From contig CAJNDS010000136.1 of the NCBI GenBank assembly GCA_905221605.1, positions 226,001 to 290,000 on the forward strand: a stretch of DNA of 64,000 nt, in the 5' to 3' direction. A model generated the notes under the pieces. The model did no database searches, had not been told where the DNA came from, and saw nothing but the letters and a program-made list of their open reading frames with translations. The DNA is from Symbiodinium natans. Taxonomy: Eukaryota; Sar; Dinophyceae; Suessiales; Symbiodiniaceae. Made by a program: the position numbers and the translations under genes. Position 1 is the stretch's first letter. The number at the start of each line of letters is the position of its first letter. Shown piece by piece: positions 10,573-20,605 of this stretch.

Positions 10573-12241
10573 ACCCCATATCCAGCTCCAAACATGGCCG
10601 CCGGGCAGGAAGCGAGCCTCGTCCCTTCGGCCAAATCGCGCCGCCCGGGCGGGCAAAAAACTTAGGGTTTAGGGTTTCGGGTTTAGGGTTTAGGGTGTAG
10701 GCGCCGCATTTCCCCCAAGCCCTAAACCCTCCAAACCCTCTAAGCCCTAAGTTCTAAACCCTGCGCCCCAGAAGGCCCGAAACCCTGGAGCCTTGAAGCC
10801 CTGAATCTACGCCTGCAGTGTTCATTTCCAGGTCCAATCGGGTTCGGCTGGGATGAGAGTTGTTGAGGGTAACCCCAAACCCTAAACCCTAAACCCTAAA
10901 CCCTAAACCCTAAACCCTAAACCCTAAACCCTAAACCCTAAACCCTAAACCCTAAACCCTAAACCCCAGAAGACCCTAGTCGTTGGGCAAGTTGCGGGTC
11001 GAAGCTTTGAAAGTCTTTGCCCTTGGGCTTGACGTTTCTTTTTGACGTGTTCTGTGTGCAAAGGGGGACATTGGGGGTGCAGGGATGTCAGCAGGTTGAG
11101 GTCCAAGCATTTCAGGCCTAGGGTTTAGGGTTTAATTAGGGTTTTTAGGGTTTAGGGTTTAGGGCTTAGGGTTTAGGGTTTAGGGTTCCCTGAGCCTTCC
11201 CCCACGAGGTTTGGACGCCCCCGTCGGACATCTCCAAGGCCCACGCCTGGCTACTTTGGAGGTTCTTCCGGCATCTGTCCCCCGGCTTCTTTTTTTTTTG
11301 GGGGCGGGGGGGGGGGGGGGGAGTATGAGGTTTAGGGTTTAGGGTTGGGTCTTGATTTCGTAGCAGGGAGCCAAGGATCCTAAACATATCATCCCTTCAA
11401 TCATTCTGGTAGGGGGGTGTAAGGGAACGAGAAAGGTGGTGGGGGGGGGGGGGGGTAGTGGTTCTGAGCAGGGAGTTTGGAACCTCAATTCAGAATCCCT
11501 TCGCACCGTTTCTACAGGGAGTTGTGGTTGCTGCAGGCTTCCAAGGTGCGACCATCCGCCCCCCCGTTGCCCTTAAACCCTAACCCCTAAACCCTGAACC
11601 CCAAACCCTAAACCCTAAACCCTAAACCCTAAACCCTAAACCCTAAACCCTAAACCCTAAACCCTAAACCCTAAACCCTAAACCCTAAACCCTCCAACAC
11701 CGTGCATCGAAGCTGTTTTGGCCTCGTTCGGCTCGGTGCTGCGATCTGCAGCCCAAGAGACTCCTCAGACTTGACGTCTCAGCTTTGGGGGGGGGGGGTT
11801 AGGGATTCAGGTTTGGGGAGGGGTTTAGGGTTTAGGGTTTAGGGTTTAGGGTTTAGGGTTTAGGGTTTAGGGTTCAGGGTTCAGGGTTTAGGGTTTAGGG
11901 TTTAGGGAGCTTTGCCCCGGGGGAGCCCAGAATCTGTCTGGCCATGAGCCGAGGTCCGGTGGCAAAGCCACCGCAGATGCGGAAGCTGTACAGAGCCCCG
12001 GCCGCAGTGCTTCGTGCCTAGCTGTCTAGGTTCAGAACTTCCGCCAAAGTTCAAAGTTTAGGGTAGGCCCTAAACCTGATACTGTCGCGCAGCATCTGCG
12101 GCTTGAATTCTCGGGTTGGTGTCTGCAGCATCTTGATGGCGAGCAGCTCTCTGAATCGTTTGCGGTGCATCTTCGGCCTTCACCAACGCACCCTCAGAGA
12201 TTTCGGTAAAGTCGGTAGGCCCTTGGGACATTGTATATTCT

Positions 12242-12638
12242 CCCTTATTGGCTTTAAGAGGATCATGTACCCTAAACCCTAAACCCTAAACCCTAAACCC
12301 TAAACCCTAAACCCTAAACCCTAAACCCTAAACCCTAAACCCTAAACCCTAAACCCTAAACGCTAAACCCTAAACCCTAAACCCTAAACCTTGTCATTGG
12401 GTTGCGTAGATGTTTGTGCGGCCTGTTGGCCCTTTACCTTTGTAAATGGGCTCCTTTTGTTGGCTCCACCTAAACGACAACTCCAGACCAGTTTTTGGGA
12501 CCCCCGTATTTGAAACCGCCAATTCCCTGCAGAGTGTCCGAGAGGTCAGCTAAGCGGGTGGCAAAAAAAAAACCCTAAACCCTAAACCCTAAACCCTAAA
12601 CCCTAAACCCTAAACCCTTATTGGCTTTAAGAGGATCA
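12242..12638. mobile_element. 349-bp insertion flanked by a 24-bp direct repeat
   Basis: An identical 24-bp sequence beginning CCCTTATTGGCT and ending GAGGATCA occurs at 12242-12265 and 12615-12638. The DNA between starts and ends with CCCTAAA arrays (about 12271-12388 and 12571-12614) around a unique core. The direct repeat looks like a target-site duplication. The core ends with the dispersed motif GCTAAGCGGGTGGCAAAA, seen in variant form elsewhere in the window. Confidence 0.6.
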
Positions 12639-13447
12639 CATTCAAGGAATATTTTTCCAAAGGGTTTTGAGAGGGCCATCCTGGTCAAGCCCTCTCCGCT
12701 GCTCGTCGGCTGAGGAGTTTCTTCCGGGATCCCATCTCGGTTCGAAAGGACCGGGTTTTGATTGCTGAGGGTTTAAGGTTTAGGGTTTAGGGTTTAGGGT
12801 TATGGTTGCATGCAGGCTTGCCAGAATGTGCTTTTGATACACGGCTGCCCTACCTTTCAAGCGGAACATGCTCGGAACTGGGACACTGCTCTCGACAAAC
12901 CTGTGGCCTGGCTTAGACCTCGGCCCTTGCGTCTGTTTTGGAATGTCTTATGCGCTGTTAGGCATGTCGAGGCAATAGCATGGTCGCTTTGGGCCAGCCC
13001 CTCTTATGTCTGAGTCAATCAAAACGTCAAGGCACCGAATGCATGAATTTCCAGAATGCGGTGGAAAGAGGTGCCTGACATAGGGGTCGGAACAATTCCC
13101 GATAGTATTCCCTTACAGTCCCTTCATAGTTTATACTATCATCGCCCCCCCAACACCCAATTCTAGTTATGCAGGCCCCATGTTCCGCAAAGAGGGAGAA
13201 CGTAAAGGGAGCGGGGCTTCCGCCCACGTAGTTCGTCGCTCGAAGCCCATAGTTATGGAAACCTGAGTTTTTGGGTGCATGAAGCATTCCCCATCGGCCA
13301 TGTCTGCCCTCTGCAGACGTCGATGTACAGCACGCACACAGCCGCAGGAGTTACGAACCATGTGGGTTTAGGGTATAGGATGTAGGATTTAGGGCGTAGG
13401 GGGGTGTAGGCTTCAAGATTTTGGTGCCAGTAGCTCCACGCACGAGA

Positions 13448-13597
13448 CATCACAAAGTCCTTGTGGTGCGGCTTGCCATGTCGGAGGACAGCGTGTCTGA
13501 CCTCTCAGGCACAATAACTCGCAATTATCGCCTCGACTTAAGCGTGAGATTGCCAGATGGTGCAACTGTGGCAAGCGAGGCCCGGAAAGACACCTAA
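13448..13597 (+). CDS. Unrecognised coding island ending TAA
   Basis: 50 codons open to TAA, immediately followed by a CCCTAAA array. It contains MSEDSVSDLSGTITRNYRLD and then LSVRLPDGATVASEARKDT. The internal Met could be a start. The stop is formed partly by the first CCCTAAA unit, so the true exon may end earlier. Product not recognised. Confidence 0.4.
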   Translation, partial: HHKVLVVRLAMSEDSVSDLSGTITRNYRLDLSVRLPDGATVASEARKDT

Positions 13598-13727
13598 ACC
13601 CTAAACCCTAAACCCTAAACCTAAACCCTAAACCCTAAACCCTAAACCCTAAACCCTAAACCCTAAACCCTAAACCCTAAACCCTAAACCCTAAACCCTA
13701 AACCCTAAACCCTAAACCCTAAACCCT
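13594..13727. repeat. CCCTAAA array
   Basis: About 19 units with one shortened unit near its start. It immediately follows the stop codon of a coding-like island (13448-13597) and lies upstream of the FCP1-like ORF. Confidence 0.95.
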
Positions 13728-13849
13728 TCATCGGACATCCCACCATAAGGTGAGAGTCTTGCCAGAGCTGTTGTAGGTCAGGGGTGCCCAGTAGAACATC
13801 GAACCGACCCCATAGGCCTATAAGTTTACAAGTTGACACAGCTGTGTGA

Positions 13850-14785
13850 ACGCGTGGGAGTTGCCAGGAAAGCACCTTATCGCAGCGCCTTGATGCTACC
13901 AGCCCTCAGCCAGACCCTCCACCGGGTCAAACCCGTTACCTCGTGGTTCTCTTGGATTTGAACGGAATACTTGTCCGATGCCCGCCAAATTCAGATCGAC
14001 TGATCTGGCCAGACGACCAGCCAGTTGTTGAGATCCGTCGTGAAGCCGGAAATCAAGGTCACGAATCCTGGGCTTACACACGTCCGGACGAGGTCCGCGA
14101 GCTTATTGACTTTCTCACGGAGAAGTTGCCTGGTCAGTGGGGTATCTACTCGACGATGATTCGGAGGAACGCCTACAGCGTCGTCAGGGATGTGTTTCAG
14201 ATTGCTGGCAGGCCAATAATGTCGAATCGGCCCAGTAAACGCCTCGCACATGGACACCCAGCTGGCCGCAAGTGGCTATGGTTCTTCTCTCAAGAGGACC
14301 ACCATGAACATGACCTAGAGGCTCCATGCTTCCTCAACTCGGGCCACAGACCGTCGTTGCTGAGCCCCTCTGTTGCTTCGGACGTCGAGGAGTGGCTTCA
14401 GACGAGAGGGCTCCAGGCGAGAGTTGCTCCGATGCTCGTTGTCGCTGCCTGCAAGAAGACCAAGCTTGTGTGGGGCAAGAATCTGCTAATCGAGGACTAC
14501 GATGATGAGGCGGTGGAAGGGGGTAAAAAGACTGGGCTCAAGAGGGTGGAGGCTGCTGTTCGGATGGCGCTCGCCGACCCGAACGGACTTGGGAATTTGC
14601 TTAGGGAGGCAAACACCAATTTCCTCTTCAGACGGAGGCTGAAGGGGCTTGCGATGCCGCATCGCTTGAGAGGCGACCAAAGCGGCTCCAGCAATCATAA
14701 CGACCAGAGCCCAGATGTTTTCAGGACAATTGATGGCAAGATCCTAGATTTCTTGGATCCCTTCGCAAGCGCAGAAGACGCGTGA
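13850..14785 (+). CDS. FCP1/NIF-type HAD phosphatase-domain protein, 5' incomplete
   Basis: HAD-superfamily members of the FCP1 type remove phosphate from protein substrates such as the RNA polymerase II tail. The frame is open from just after the stop at 13847-13849 to TGA at 14783. There is no ATG before the core: the conserved strand RYLVVLLDLNGIL is reached with only a GTG at 13943, so an upstream exon is needed or the 5' end is lost. Counting from 13943: motif I is D5-L-N7-G (the second Asp of DxDx is Asn, as in many plant-type FCP1-like proteins). Motif II is GIYST around S70/T71. The acidic motif is LLIEDYDD at about 182-188, with Lys-rich KKTKLVWGK before it. The C-terminal 70 residues are basic and not recognised. 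Length of about 280 residues suits a single FCP1 domain. No telomere-like array interrupts it. The Asn change leaves catalytic activity uncertain. Confidence 0.6.
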   Translation, partial: TRGSCQESTLSQRLDATSPQPDPPPGQTRYLVVLLDLNGILVRCPPNSDRLIWPDDQPVVEIRREAGNQGHESWAYTRPDEVRELIDFLTEKLPGQWGIYSTMIRRNAYSVVRDVFQIAGRPIMSNRPSKRLAHGHPAGRKWLWFFSQEDHHEHDLEAPCFLNSGHRPSLLSPSVASDVEEWLQTRGLQARVAPMLVVAACKKTKLVWGKNLLIEDYDDEAVEGGKKTGLKRVEAAVRMALADPNGLGNLLREANTNFLFRRRLKGLAMPHRLRGDQSGSSNHNDQSPDVFRTIDGKILDFLDPFASAEDA

Positions 14786-15727
14786 TGGCAAGATTCTGGT
14801 TCACTGGGCATCTTCCCATTCAGAAAAGTCAGCAGCACCTGTTTGGTTGAACCTGGAAAGTCAGTTCACGCACCTGCTGATTCTTCAGCTATTTCTCAGG
14901 GGTATCATTCAGAGAAGGGCGTATAAAGCTCGAAACCCCACCCTAAACCCTAAACCCGAAACCCTAAACCCTAAATCCTAAACCCCTACACCCTAAACCC
15001 TAAACCCTAAACCGGGGTCGATGCACGCAGATAGTGACAGCGGCAAGCTCCAAACACTTAAGTGTCAGCGCTACGGCCGGATGAGATAGTTTAGGGTGGG
15101 CTTCGAAATGGTCGAGAGGTTCAGGGTGCAGGGTTTAGGGTTTAGGATTTGGGGCTTAGGGTTTGGGATTGGGGGTTTTAGGGTTTGGATTTCCTTTTTT
15201 GGAGGCTGGTCCAGAACCATCAATGCGTGTTACCATCAATGGGTGTTCGGGGCGGTTTAGGCCTAAAAGCTATCGAGACCTCACGGCCCTAAAGCCCTGA
15301 AGCCTTAACCCCAAACCCCAAACCCCGAACCCGAAACCCGAAACCCTAAATACAGTGGCCAAAGAAGAGTCAGGGTCTCACTGTCTACCTGGAAATCCCC
15401 GAAACGCATGGCTAATCCAACCATCGCCATCATTCGATGTCAAGTCCGGAGTCCCCGAAATTCTAAGGTCAGAACCATGGGCCCTTAGTATGGTCCCATC
15501 CTTGTCTATAGCGATCCAGGGTTTAGGGTTTAGGGTTTAGGGTCAATGTATAGTGTATATAGGGTTTCACAACAGGGGACCCAAAGTTCGGGCCCATACT
15601 TCGGATCCCCTATATATGCGAGCAAAACTCCAAAAGAAACAAGCCCTATAAACCTAAACCCTAAACTATAAACCCCAAACCCTAAACCCTAAGCCCTATG
15701 CAAGCCATGCATGTGTGCCTTGAGCAG
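14786..15727. other. No gene seen; arrays and short unique DNA
   Basis: Downstream of the FCP1-like ORF I see only CCCTAAA/CCCGAAA arrays (14940-15013, 15298-15350) and TTTAGGG runs (15120-15190, 15518-15543). A 61-codon ORF at 15355-15540 ends in the array and has no recognisable feature. Confidence 0.4.
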
Positions 15728-16535
15728 GAGTTTATCTTGATCGCCGGCGACGCGAAGATCCAAGAGCCCTGGGCGTTCACGGAGGTGAGACCCCGACTCC
15801 TCTTTGGTTTAGGATATAGGGTTTAGGGTTTAGAGTTTGGGGTTTGGGGTTTAGGCTTTAGGGTTTAGGGTTTAGGGTTTGGGGTTTAGGGTTTGCCCGA
15901 ACCTCCTACCCTACAGGAGTCTGTTCTGTGCCTGTTTCTCGAACCCGGCAGCTCCAGGCCCACAAATTTTGAACTTAGGGGTTAGGGTCTTGAGAGAGCC
16001 CTCGTTGAAAAAAGGGTTTAGGGTTTAGGGTTTAGGGTTAGGGTTTAGGGTTTAGGGTTTAGGGCGCCTGTTTGTTTTGCTGACAGATCCCATGGCCCTA
16101 CACAGGGGTAGGTTGCAACATTATTTTCCTATAGTGCCCTTATCATCCCTACATACTCCTTATGAAGCCATGAAATGTTTAATTTTTAGAGGGCCTCAAA
16201 CCTACCCCAGTACAGATCTAGGGACGAAAGCAGGGACTCTTACGAGGGACCTTAGGGGTTATTAGGGGTTGCTAGGGGGAGCTGCTTGGATATAGAGGGA
16301 CTGTATGGTGTATATATAGCGGTTTTTTTAGGGGAATTAAGATCCCTAAACCCTCAACCCTCAACCCTAAACCCTAAACCCTAAACATCCCTAAACCCTA
16401 AACCCCAAACCCCAAACCCTAAACCCCTTCTGGTAGTTTTTTAAAGCAAGCAGCAGGCGAGTCCGGACGAAGCCTCAGGGGGCTTGGAGTTTGCCGCGGA
16501 GGTCGACAGCTTGTCCCACCAGAAGCTCGATCAGG
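15728..16535 (+). CDS. Three candidate exons of an unrecognised gene
   Basis: Islands 15728-15784, 15917 to about 15975 and 16457-16535 are each open and preceded by AG (GAGCAG, CTACAG, AGCAG). The first ends GAG|GTGAGA and joins the second in phase 0. The third ends CAGG|GTTTAG, so its donor would be the first telomere-like unit. Peptides: EFILIAGDAKIQEPWAFTE, ESVLCLFLEPGSSRP and EVDSLSHQKLDQ. The second and third are separated by arrays and a 260-bp unique block (16075-16340). Function not recognised; the reading direction is supported by the splice sites. Confidence 0.45.
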
Positions 16536-16904
16536 GTTTAGGGGTTGAGGGGTTTTAGGGCTTTGCTGGGTTGTTTTTACTAGGTTTTGTTTGTTATATG
16601 TTTTATTTTTTTTGGGTTTTGCGTTTTTGAGTTTTTGGGTTTTGGGGCTTTTGGCTTTTGGCTTTTAGGTTTTGGTCTCGGGTTCTGGGATCCACCGCCC
16701 TAACCAAAACCAGCCCCAAATGACGTTTAAATGCGCTAGCCCTAGCCCTAAACCAGAAACCCTTACTTACACCCAAAACAGCTAAACCCTAAACCCTAAA
16801 CCCTAAACCCTAAACCCTAAACCCTAAACCCTAAACCCTAAACCCTAAACCCTAATTTGGTGCATCGGCCGTGACCTTGGAATTCATAGCCTTTCGCAGC
16901 CAAG

Positions 16905-17143
16905 GTTTTATAGGGTTCTTGAGGGAGGGGGGTTCATGGGGGGTAGGTACCTAGGGAGCCTTAAGGAAGCTTAGGGAGCCTTAGGGAATAGTGGGGAGTA
17001 TGAGGGAACCTTGGGTTACATACCCCCTTGAACCCCTAAACCCTAAACCCAAAACCCTAAACCCTAAACCCCAAACCCTAAACCCTAAACCCCTAAACCC
17101 CTAAACCCTAAACCCTCCTCCCTTAAGAACCCTATAAGCCAAG
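16905..17143 (+). mobile_element. Introner-like element with 10-bp target duplication and internal CCCTAAA array
   Basis: The 10-mer AGCCAAGGTT occurs on both sides (16899-16908 and 17138-17147). Just inside are inverted ends: TATAGGGTTCTTGAGGGAGG at the left and the complement of TATAGGGTTCTTAAGGGAGG at the right. The centre holds CCCTAAA arrays (about 17032-17115). On the + strand the duplication gives CAAG|GT and AAG|G, a canonical GT-AG intron joining two open islands in frame (VTLEFIAFRSQ to GSSGSSPIHTF). The minus strand is also open across the junction, so direction is not certain. Confidence 0.65.
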
Positions 17144-17474
17144 GTTCCAGCGGGTCTTCACCGATCCACACCTTCGACAGCGCCTGGCGACTTGTTGGCG
17201 CAGAGTTTGGAGCTTTGCTTTAGGGTTTAGGGTTTAGGGTTTAGGGTTTAGGGTTTAGGGTTTAGGGTTTAGGGTTTAGGGTTTAGGGCTTAGGGTTTAG
17301 GGTTTAGGGTTGAGAGTTTTGGGTTGAGGGTTTAGGGTTTAGGTTTTAGGGTTGAGGGTTTAGGGTTTAGGGTTTTGTAGCTCCCCATGACCCCCAACCT
17401 TACGGACCCTATAACTTATGGGAGGAATCATATCCTCTAAGTTTCTACGAGGCTTCACAAGCTTTCCTACTTAC

Positions 17475-17895
17475 TGAATTCAGGCATATTTGACGAAATG
17501 CGGGTAGATCGTTTTTGTTTTGAGACTTGAAGCCGTTGGAGCCGATACGCGGCCTCCTATGTGATCATCTTAAGGGTTTAGGGTTTTGGGTTTAGGGTTT
17601 GTGTCCAGTACGTCTTCACTGCTTTCTGAACATCGAGATCCGCCCCGGCACGCCCCTCTGGTTCGTTCAGCTGCCGGCTGCCCGAAATCTTTGCTACAAG
17701 CTTTCTCATGTCACCCTAAACCCTAAACCCTAAACCCTAAACCCGAAACCCTAAACCCTAAACCCTAAACCCTAAACCCTAAACCCCTGAGCGAACAGTT
17801 GCAGCGATCTTGTTGTTGGCGTAGGCGTAGGCCCGGTGGTGCCCAGAAAGCTGAAGTGCTGTCCGGGCCCTCTCAGCCCCTGAGCAGCCACCCGC
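17475..17895 (-). CDS. Minus-strand three-exon chain, one intron made only of telomere-like repeats
   Basis: Exons 17895-17785, 17715-17612 and 17556-17475 join in frame. The first intron (17784-17716) starts GTTTAG and ends TTTAG and is 69 bp of TTTAGGG units (one CCCGAAA variant on +). The second intron (17611-17557) is GT-AG, 55 bp, and also contains CCCTAAA units. The last exon ends at a strong donor, TCA|GTAAGT. Only one frame is open at the start of the middle exon, and it is the one the splice predicts. Peptides: HHRAYAYANNKIAATVRSG, then GDMRKLVAKISGSRQL and DLDVQKAVKT, then RPRIGSNGFKSQNKNDLPAF. Product not recognised. The + strand is also open over the middle exon but has no matching chain. 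Confidence 0.5.
17716..17784 (-). repeat. TTTAGGG array acting as a whole intron
   Basis: Ten units of the telomere-like repeat fill the interval between two minus-strand exons. Read on the minus strand, the first base pair is the G of GTTTAG and the last is the G of TTTAG. Confidence 0.5.
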
Positions 17896-18270
17896 AACCC
17901 CAAAACCCAAAACCCAAAACCCAAAACCCTAAACCCTAAACCCTAAACCCTAAACCCTAAATCTGGCTGGAGCAACAGCCCCAGTTTCACAGCAGAGTTT
18001 ACTGGGGCTTTTTTGTTTTAAGGAGCGACCCCTAAAACCCTAACCCGGGTGGGAAGCACGCCGCCCTAAACCCTAAGCCCACCCGAAGGTCCTAAGCCCT
18101 AAACCCATCCTAAACCCACCCTAAACCCTAAACCCTGCACCCTAAGCCCTGCTTTAGGTTTTACGTAGGGTTTAGGGTTTAGGGTTTAGGGTTTGGGGTT
18201 TAGGGTTTAGGGTTTAGGGTTTAGGGTAAGCCCTACGCCCTAAAACCTAAACCAAGACTTCCGGCCTCAG

Positions 18271-18342
18271 GAGGACATGGGCAGCGGTCCCATCACCGTG
18301 CGGTGCTTCCTGTGCAACAGCTGCCCGGTGCAATGCTTGCGG
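18271..18342 (+). CDS. Candidate exon, Cys-rich
   Basis: Open 24-codon island behind CTCAG and ending CGG|GTTAGC. It encodes EDMGSGPITV and then RCFLCNSCPVQCLR. The CxxC-x2-C spacing could bind metal but is too short to call. Neighbouring arrays flank it on both sides. Confidence 0.4.
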
Positions 18343-18600
18343 GTTAGCTGGGTTTAGGGTTTAGGGTTTAGGGTTTAGGGTTTAGCGTTTAGGGTTCGGG
18401 TTTGGGCTTTAGGGTGAGCACCCCGATGCAATCTTTCAAAGTGCTAGACTCTTGGGATGCAAAGGGCCCCCCCATTTCCCAAGTTACCTGCCAAGGTCCT
18501 AAGAACTCCACGGAAAGGCTTTTGGGGTTCCGGGGCATGGTCCCAGAAATCAGGGCCCCACGGGATCCAGTCAGCTCCTCACCGAACTCCTTGCTGGAAC

Positions 18601-18707
18601 TACTGTTTGCTTAAGGACCCCAAAAAAATGAAGAAGCTTCCCTGTACGGGTAATAAGGGATTCTTCTTCTTTTGTCTTCTTCTCTTGGGGTTCTTAGGCA
18701 AATAGTA
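18601..18707. mobile_element. Introner-like family A, copy 1
   Basis: Starts TACTGTTTGCTTAAGGACCC and ends GGGGTTCTTAGGCAAATAGTA, the same terminal inverted repeat as the elements inside the duplicated genes at 56.4 and 59.1 kb. Confidence 0.65.
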
Positions 18708-18827
18708 GGGAAGGCTGTATTTGGTTGTTCTTGCTACTTAGCAACCCAATTATAACTGTACGTGTAATCGTAACCCAATGAAGACCATATTAGGGCACTT
18801 GAGGGGCTTATAAGTGGGTTTTAAGTA

Positions 18828-18941
18828 CAGTAACCTCCAGAAAGTTGGAACATGGTTTAAGGATGATTTGAGCTGGGGTTCCCTTCAGCATACCTCTTGG
18901 GGGTATGGGGATAAGGATTCCAATCTTTTGGGAGTTTACAG
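18828..18941. mobile_element. Hairpin element family D, copy 1
   Basis: Starts CAGTAACCTCCAGAAAGTTGG and contains GTTTAAGGATGATTTGAG; ends CAATCTTTTGGGAGTTTAC. A related copy is at 55802-55913. It overlaps the end of a family C copy, suggesting nested insertion. Confidence 0.55.
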
Positions 18942-19774
18942 GAAGCCTTAAACCGAGTAAGCCCTAAACCAAGTAAACCCTGAACCTTAACTCCAAACTC
19001 TTCAGCCCCCAAACCCTTCAGGTCTTCATCCCCGAAGCCCATAAGCCATTAGACCCTTAAACCGCCCTAAACCCTAAACCCTAAACCCTAAACCCTAAAC
19101 ACTAGACCCTGAAAACCCTTAAGCCCTTCAGCTCTTAAACCCTCGTTCCACATCGAGGCCTGCCCTCTTTAACGCCGGCGCACATTGAGAGCTGTCTTGC
19201 CTGGTGCCGCGGCTTCCGTTCACTGGAGGCTCAGCAACAGGGGGGTTTAGGGTTTAGGGTTTAGGGTTGAGGGTTTAGGGTTTAGGGTTTAGGGTTTAGG
19301 CCCGTGGGAGGGTGGCTGAGACCCGAAACTTGTATTCTTTGACAAGCACAGTTTGTTGAGCCAGGGTGTCAGCACATCTTCCGTAATCCTAAACCCTAAA
19401 CCCTAAACCCTAAACCCTAAACCCTAAACCCTAAACCCTAAACCCTAAACCCTAAACCCGAAGCCCTACTTGAACCCTATACCTAAATCCGGCATCCCTG
19501 CCATGCAGGAGGGAAGAAAACCCCAAACCTGAAGCGAGAAGCCCTCAACCCTACGCCCTAAAGCCCTAAGCCCTCGGGTAGTATAGGGGCCTCACAAATT
19601 AGAATAGGGTTTTGGGGGGATGAGTATTGTATATAAACCCTAAACCCAAAACCCTAAACCCTAAACCCTAAACACTAAACCCTAAACCCTAAGCCCTAAA
19701 CCCTGAACCCCAAGCCCCAAACCCCAAACCCCAAACCCCAAACCCTAAACCCTAAACCCTAAACCCCACAAAAG

Positions 19775-19897
19775 GGCTTGGGGTCACACTTCGCCCCTGC
19801 GGAGGTGTTGCAGCAGCTCGGCGAGCTGGAGGCCTTATTGAGGGGGGTGTTCAGGGCCGAAGGAGCAACAGACTCAGTCGAAGCAGCAGCAGACTAG
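19775..19897 (+). CDS. Candidate C-terminal exon
   Basis: 40 codons open to TAG, with the stop at the edge of a TTTAGGG array. It contains APAEVLQQLGELEALLRGVF and EGATDSVEAAAD, a likely amphipathic helix followed by an acidic tail. The composition is typical of coding DNA. Whether the TAG is a real stop or lies in an intron is not clear. Confidence 0.45.
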   Translation, partial: GLGSHFAPAEVLQQLGELEALLRGVFRAEGATDSVEAAAD

Positions 19898-20230
19898 GGT
19901 TTAGGGTTTAGGGTTTAGGGTTTAGGGTTTAGGGTTTAGGGTTTAGGGTTTAGGGTTTAGGGTTTAGGGTTTGGCGTTTCAGGTTGCCGGCAGCTTCCTC
20001 AGTCCGTGCTCAATAGGGTTCGGGGTTTGGTGCTTAGGGGCTTTTTCAGCCAAAGCCCGTTGCAAAAGGGCTTGGTTTAGGGTTAGGGTTTGGGGTTTAG
20101 GGTTTAGGGTTTAGGGTTTATGAAGCTCTCCACTCTCGCCCTTCAGGGGAGCGCGGGCGCGCACGACCAGGCAATAAAAGGCCAAAGTACTCGAAGACCC
20201 TGAAGGAGCTCACGGACCCATAGTAACAAG

Positions 20231-20331
20231 TTGGGATGTTCCCCCTTGTACGAACAGTCCTTCATCGGGATTATCATGGGGGGTACTAGAATCCCTATTC
20301 AGGACTGTTAGTATAAGGGGGACCATCCCAA
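20231..20331. mobile_element. Hairpin element family B, copy 3 (full length)
   Basis: Starts TTGGGATGTTCCCCCTTGTA and ends TATAAGGGGGACCATCCCAA; arms AACAGTCCTT and AGGACTGTTAGT pair. About 100 bp, no ORF. Confidence 0.65.
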
Positions 20332-20444
20332 GGAACAAGTATATGTATGAGGGAGCCTTAGAAACCCGAGTTCAGGGAAAACCACATCCTCTGCTGAAGT
20401 TTAGGCAGTTTGCAAGTCTCCTAACTCAGGGTTGGGTTTGGGGT

Positions 20445-20590
20445 CTACTTGGAAGTTCATGGTACTTACTAACCAATTCTAGCTGTACTTCTAACCCACT
20501 TGTAAGCCCCTTAAGTGCCCCAAATTGTTTATATGTACAGTTATAAGTACAGCTATAATTGGTTAGTAAGTACCATGAGCATCCAAGTAG
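20445..20590. mobile_element. Hairpin element family C, copy 3, with arms over 40 bp
   Basis: The left arm CTTGGAAGTTCATGGTACTT runs on for over 40 bp and is almost perfectly complementary to the right arm ending AAGTACCATGAGCATCCAAG. The whole 146 bp can fold into one hairpin. Confidence 0.7.
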
Positions 20591-20605
20591 GGTTTGACTC
20601 CTGGT

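Larger units (their letters stand above)
9656..13447 (+). other. Arrays with scattered coding-like islands
   Basis: No complete gene is recognised. Open islands on +: 9662-9752 (SRYMVWQRGLRQVDRQQVGA, ending AG|GTGTAG), 11206-11289 (SDISKAHAWLLWRFFRHLSP), 11905-12027 (40 codons to TAG) and 12673-12775 (LRSFFRDPISVRKDRVLIAE). On the minus strand, 12218-12076 is open (AEDAPQTIQRAARHQDAADT) and ends CAG|GTTTAG, but the + strand there is also open. G-runs occur near 11292-11320 and 11440-11455. Confidence 0.3.
18343..19774. other. Element-rich region
   Basis: Three hairpin elements lie end to end: family A (18601-18707), family C (18724-18832) and family D (18828-18941). The rest is arrays and short islands open on both strands (19141-19240, 19308-19390), whose direction I cannot decide. 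A 70-codon + ORF at 18402-18614 runs into the family A element. Confidence 0.4.

Noticed and set aside
19141-19390. Coding islands at 19.14 and 19.31 kb
   Set aside because: Open in two or more frames on both strands with no decisive splice sites; not listed as genes.
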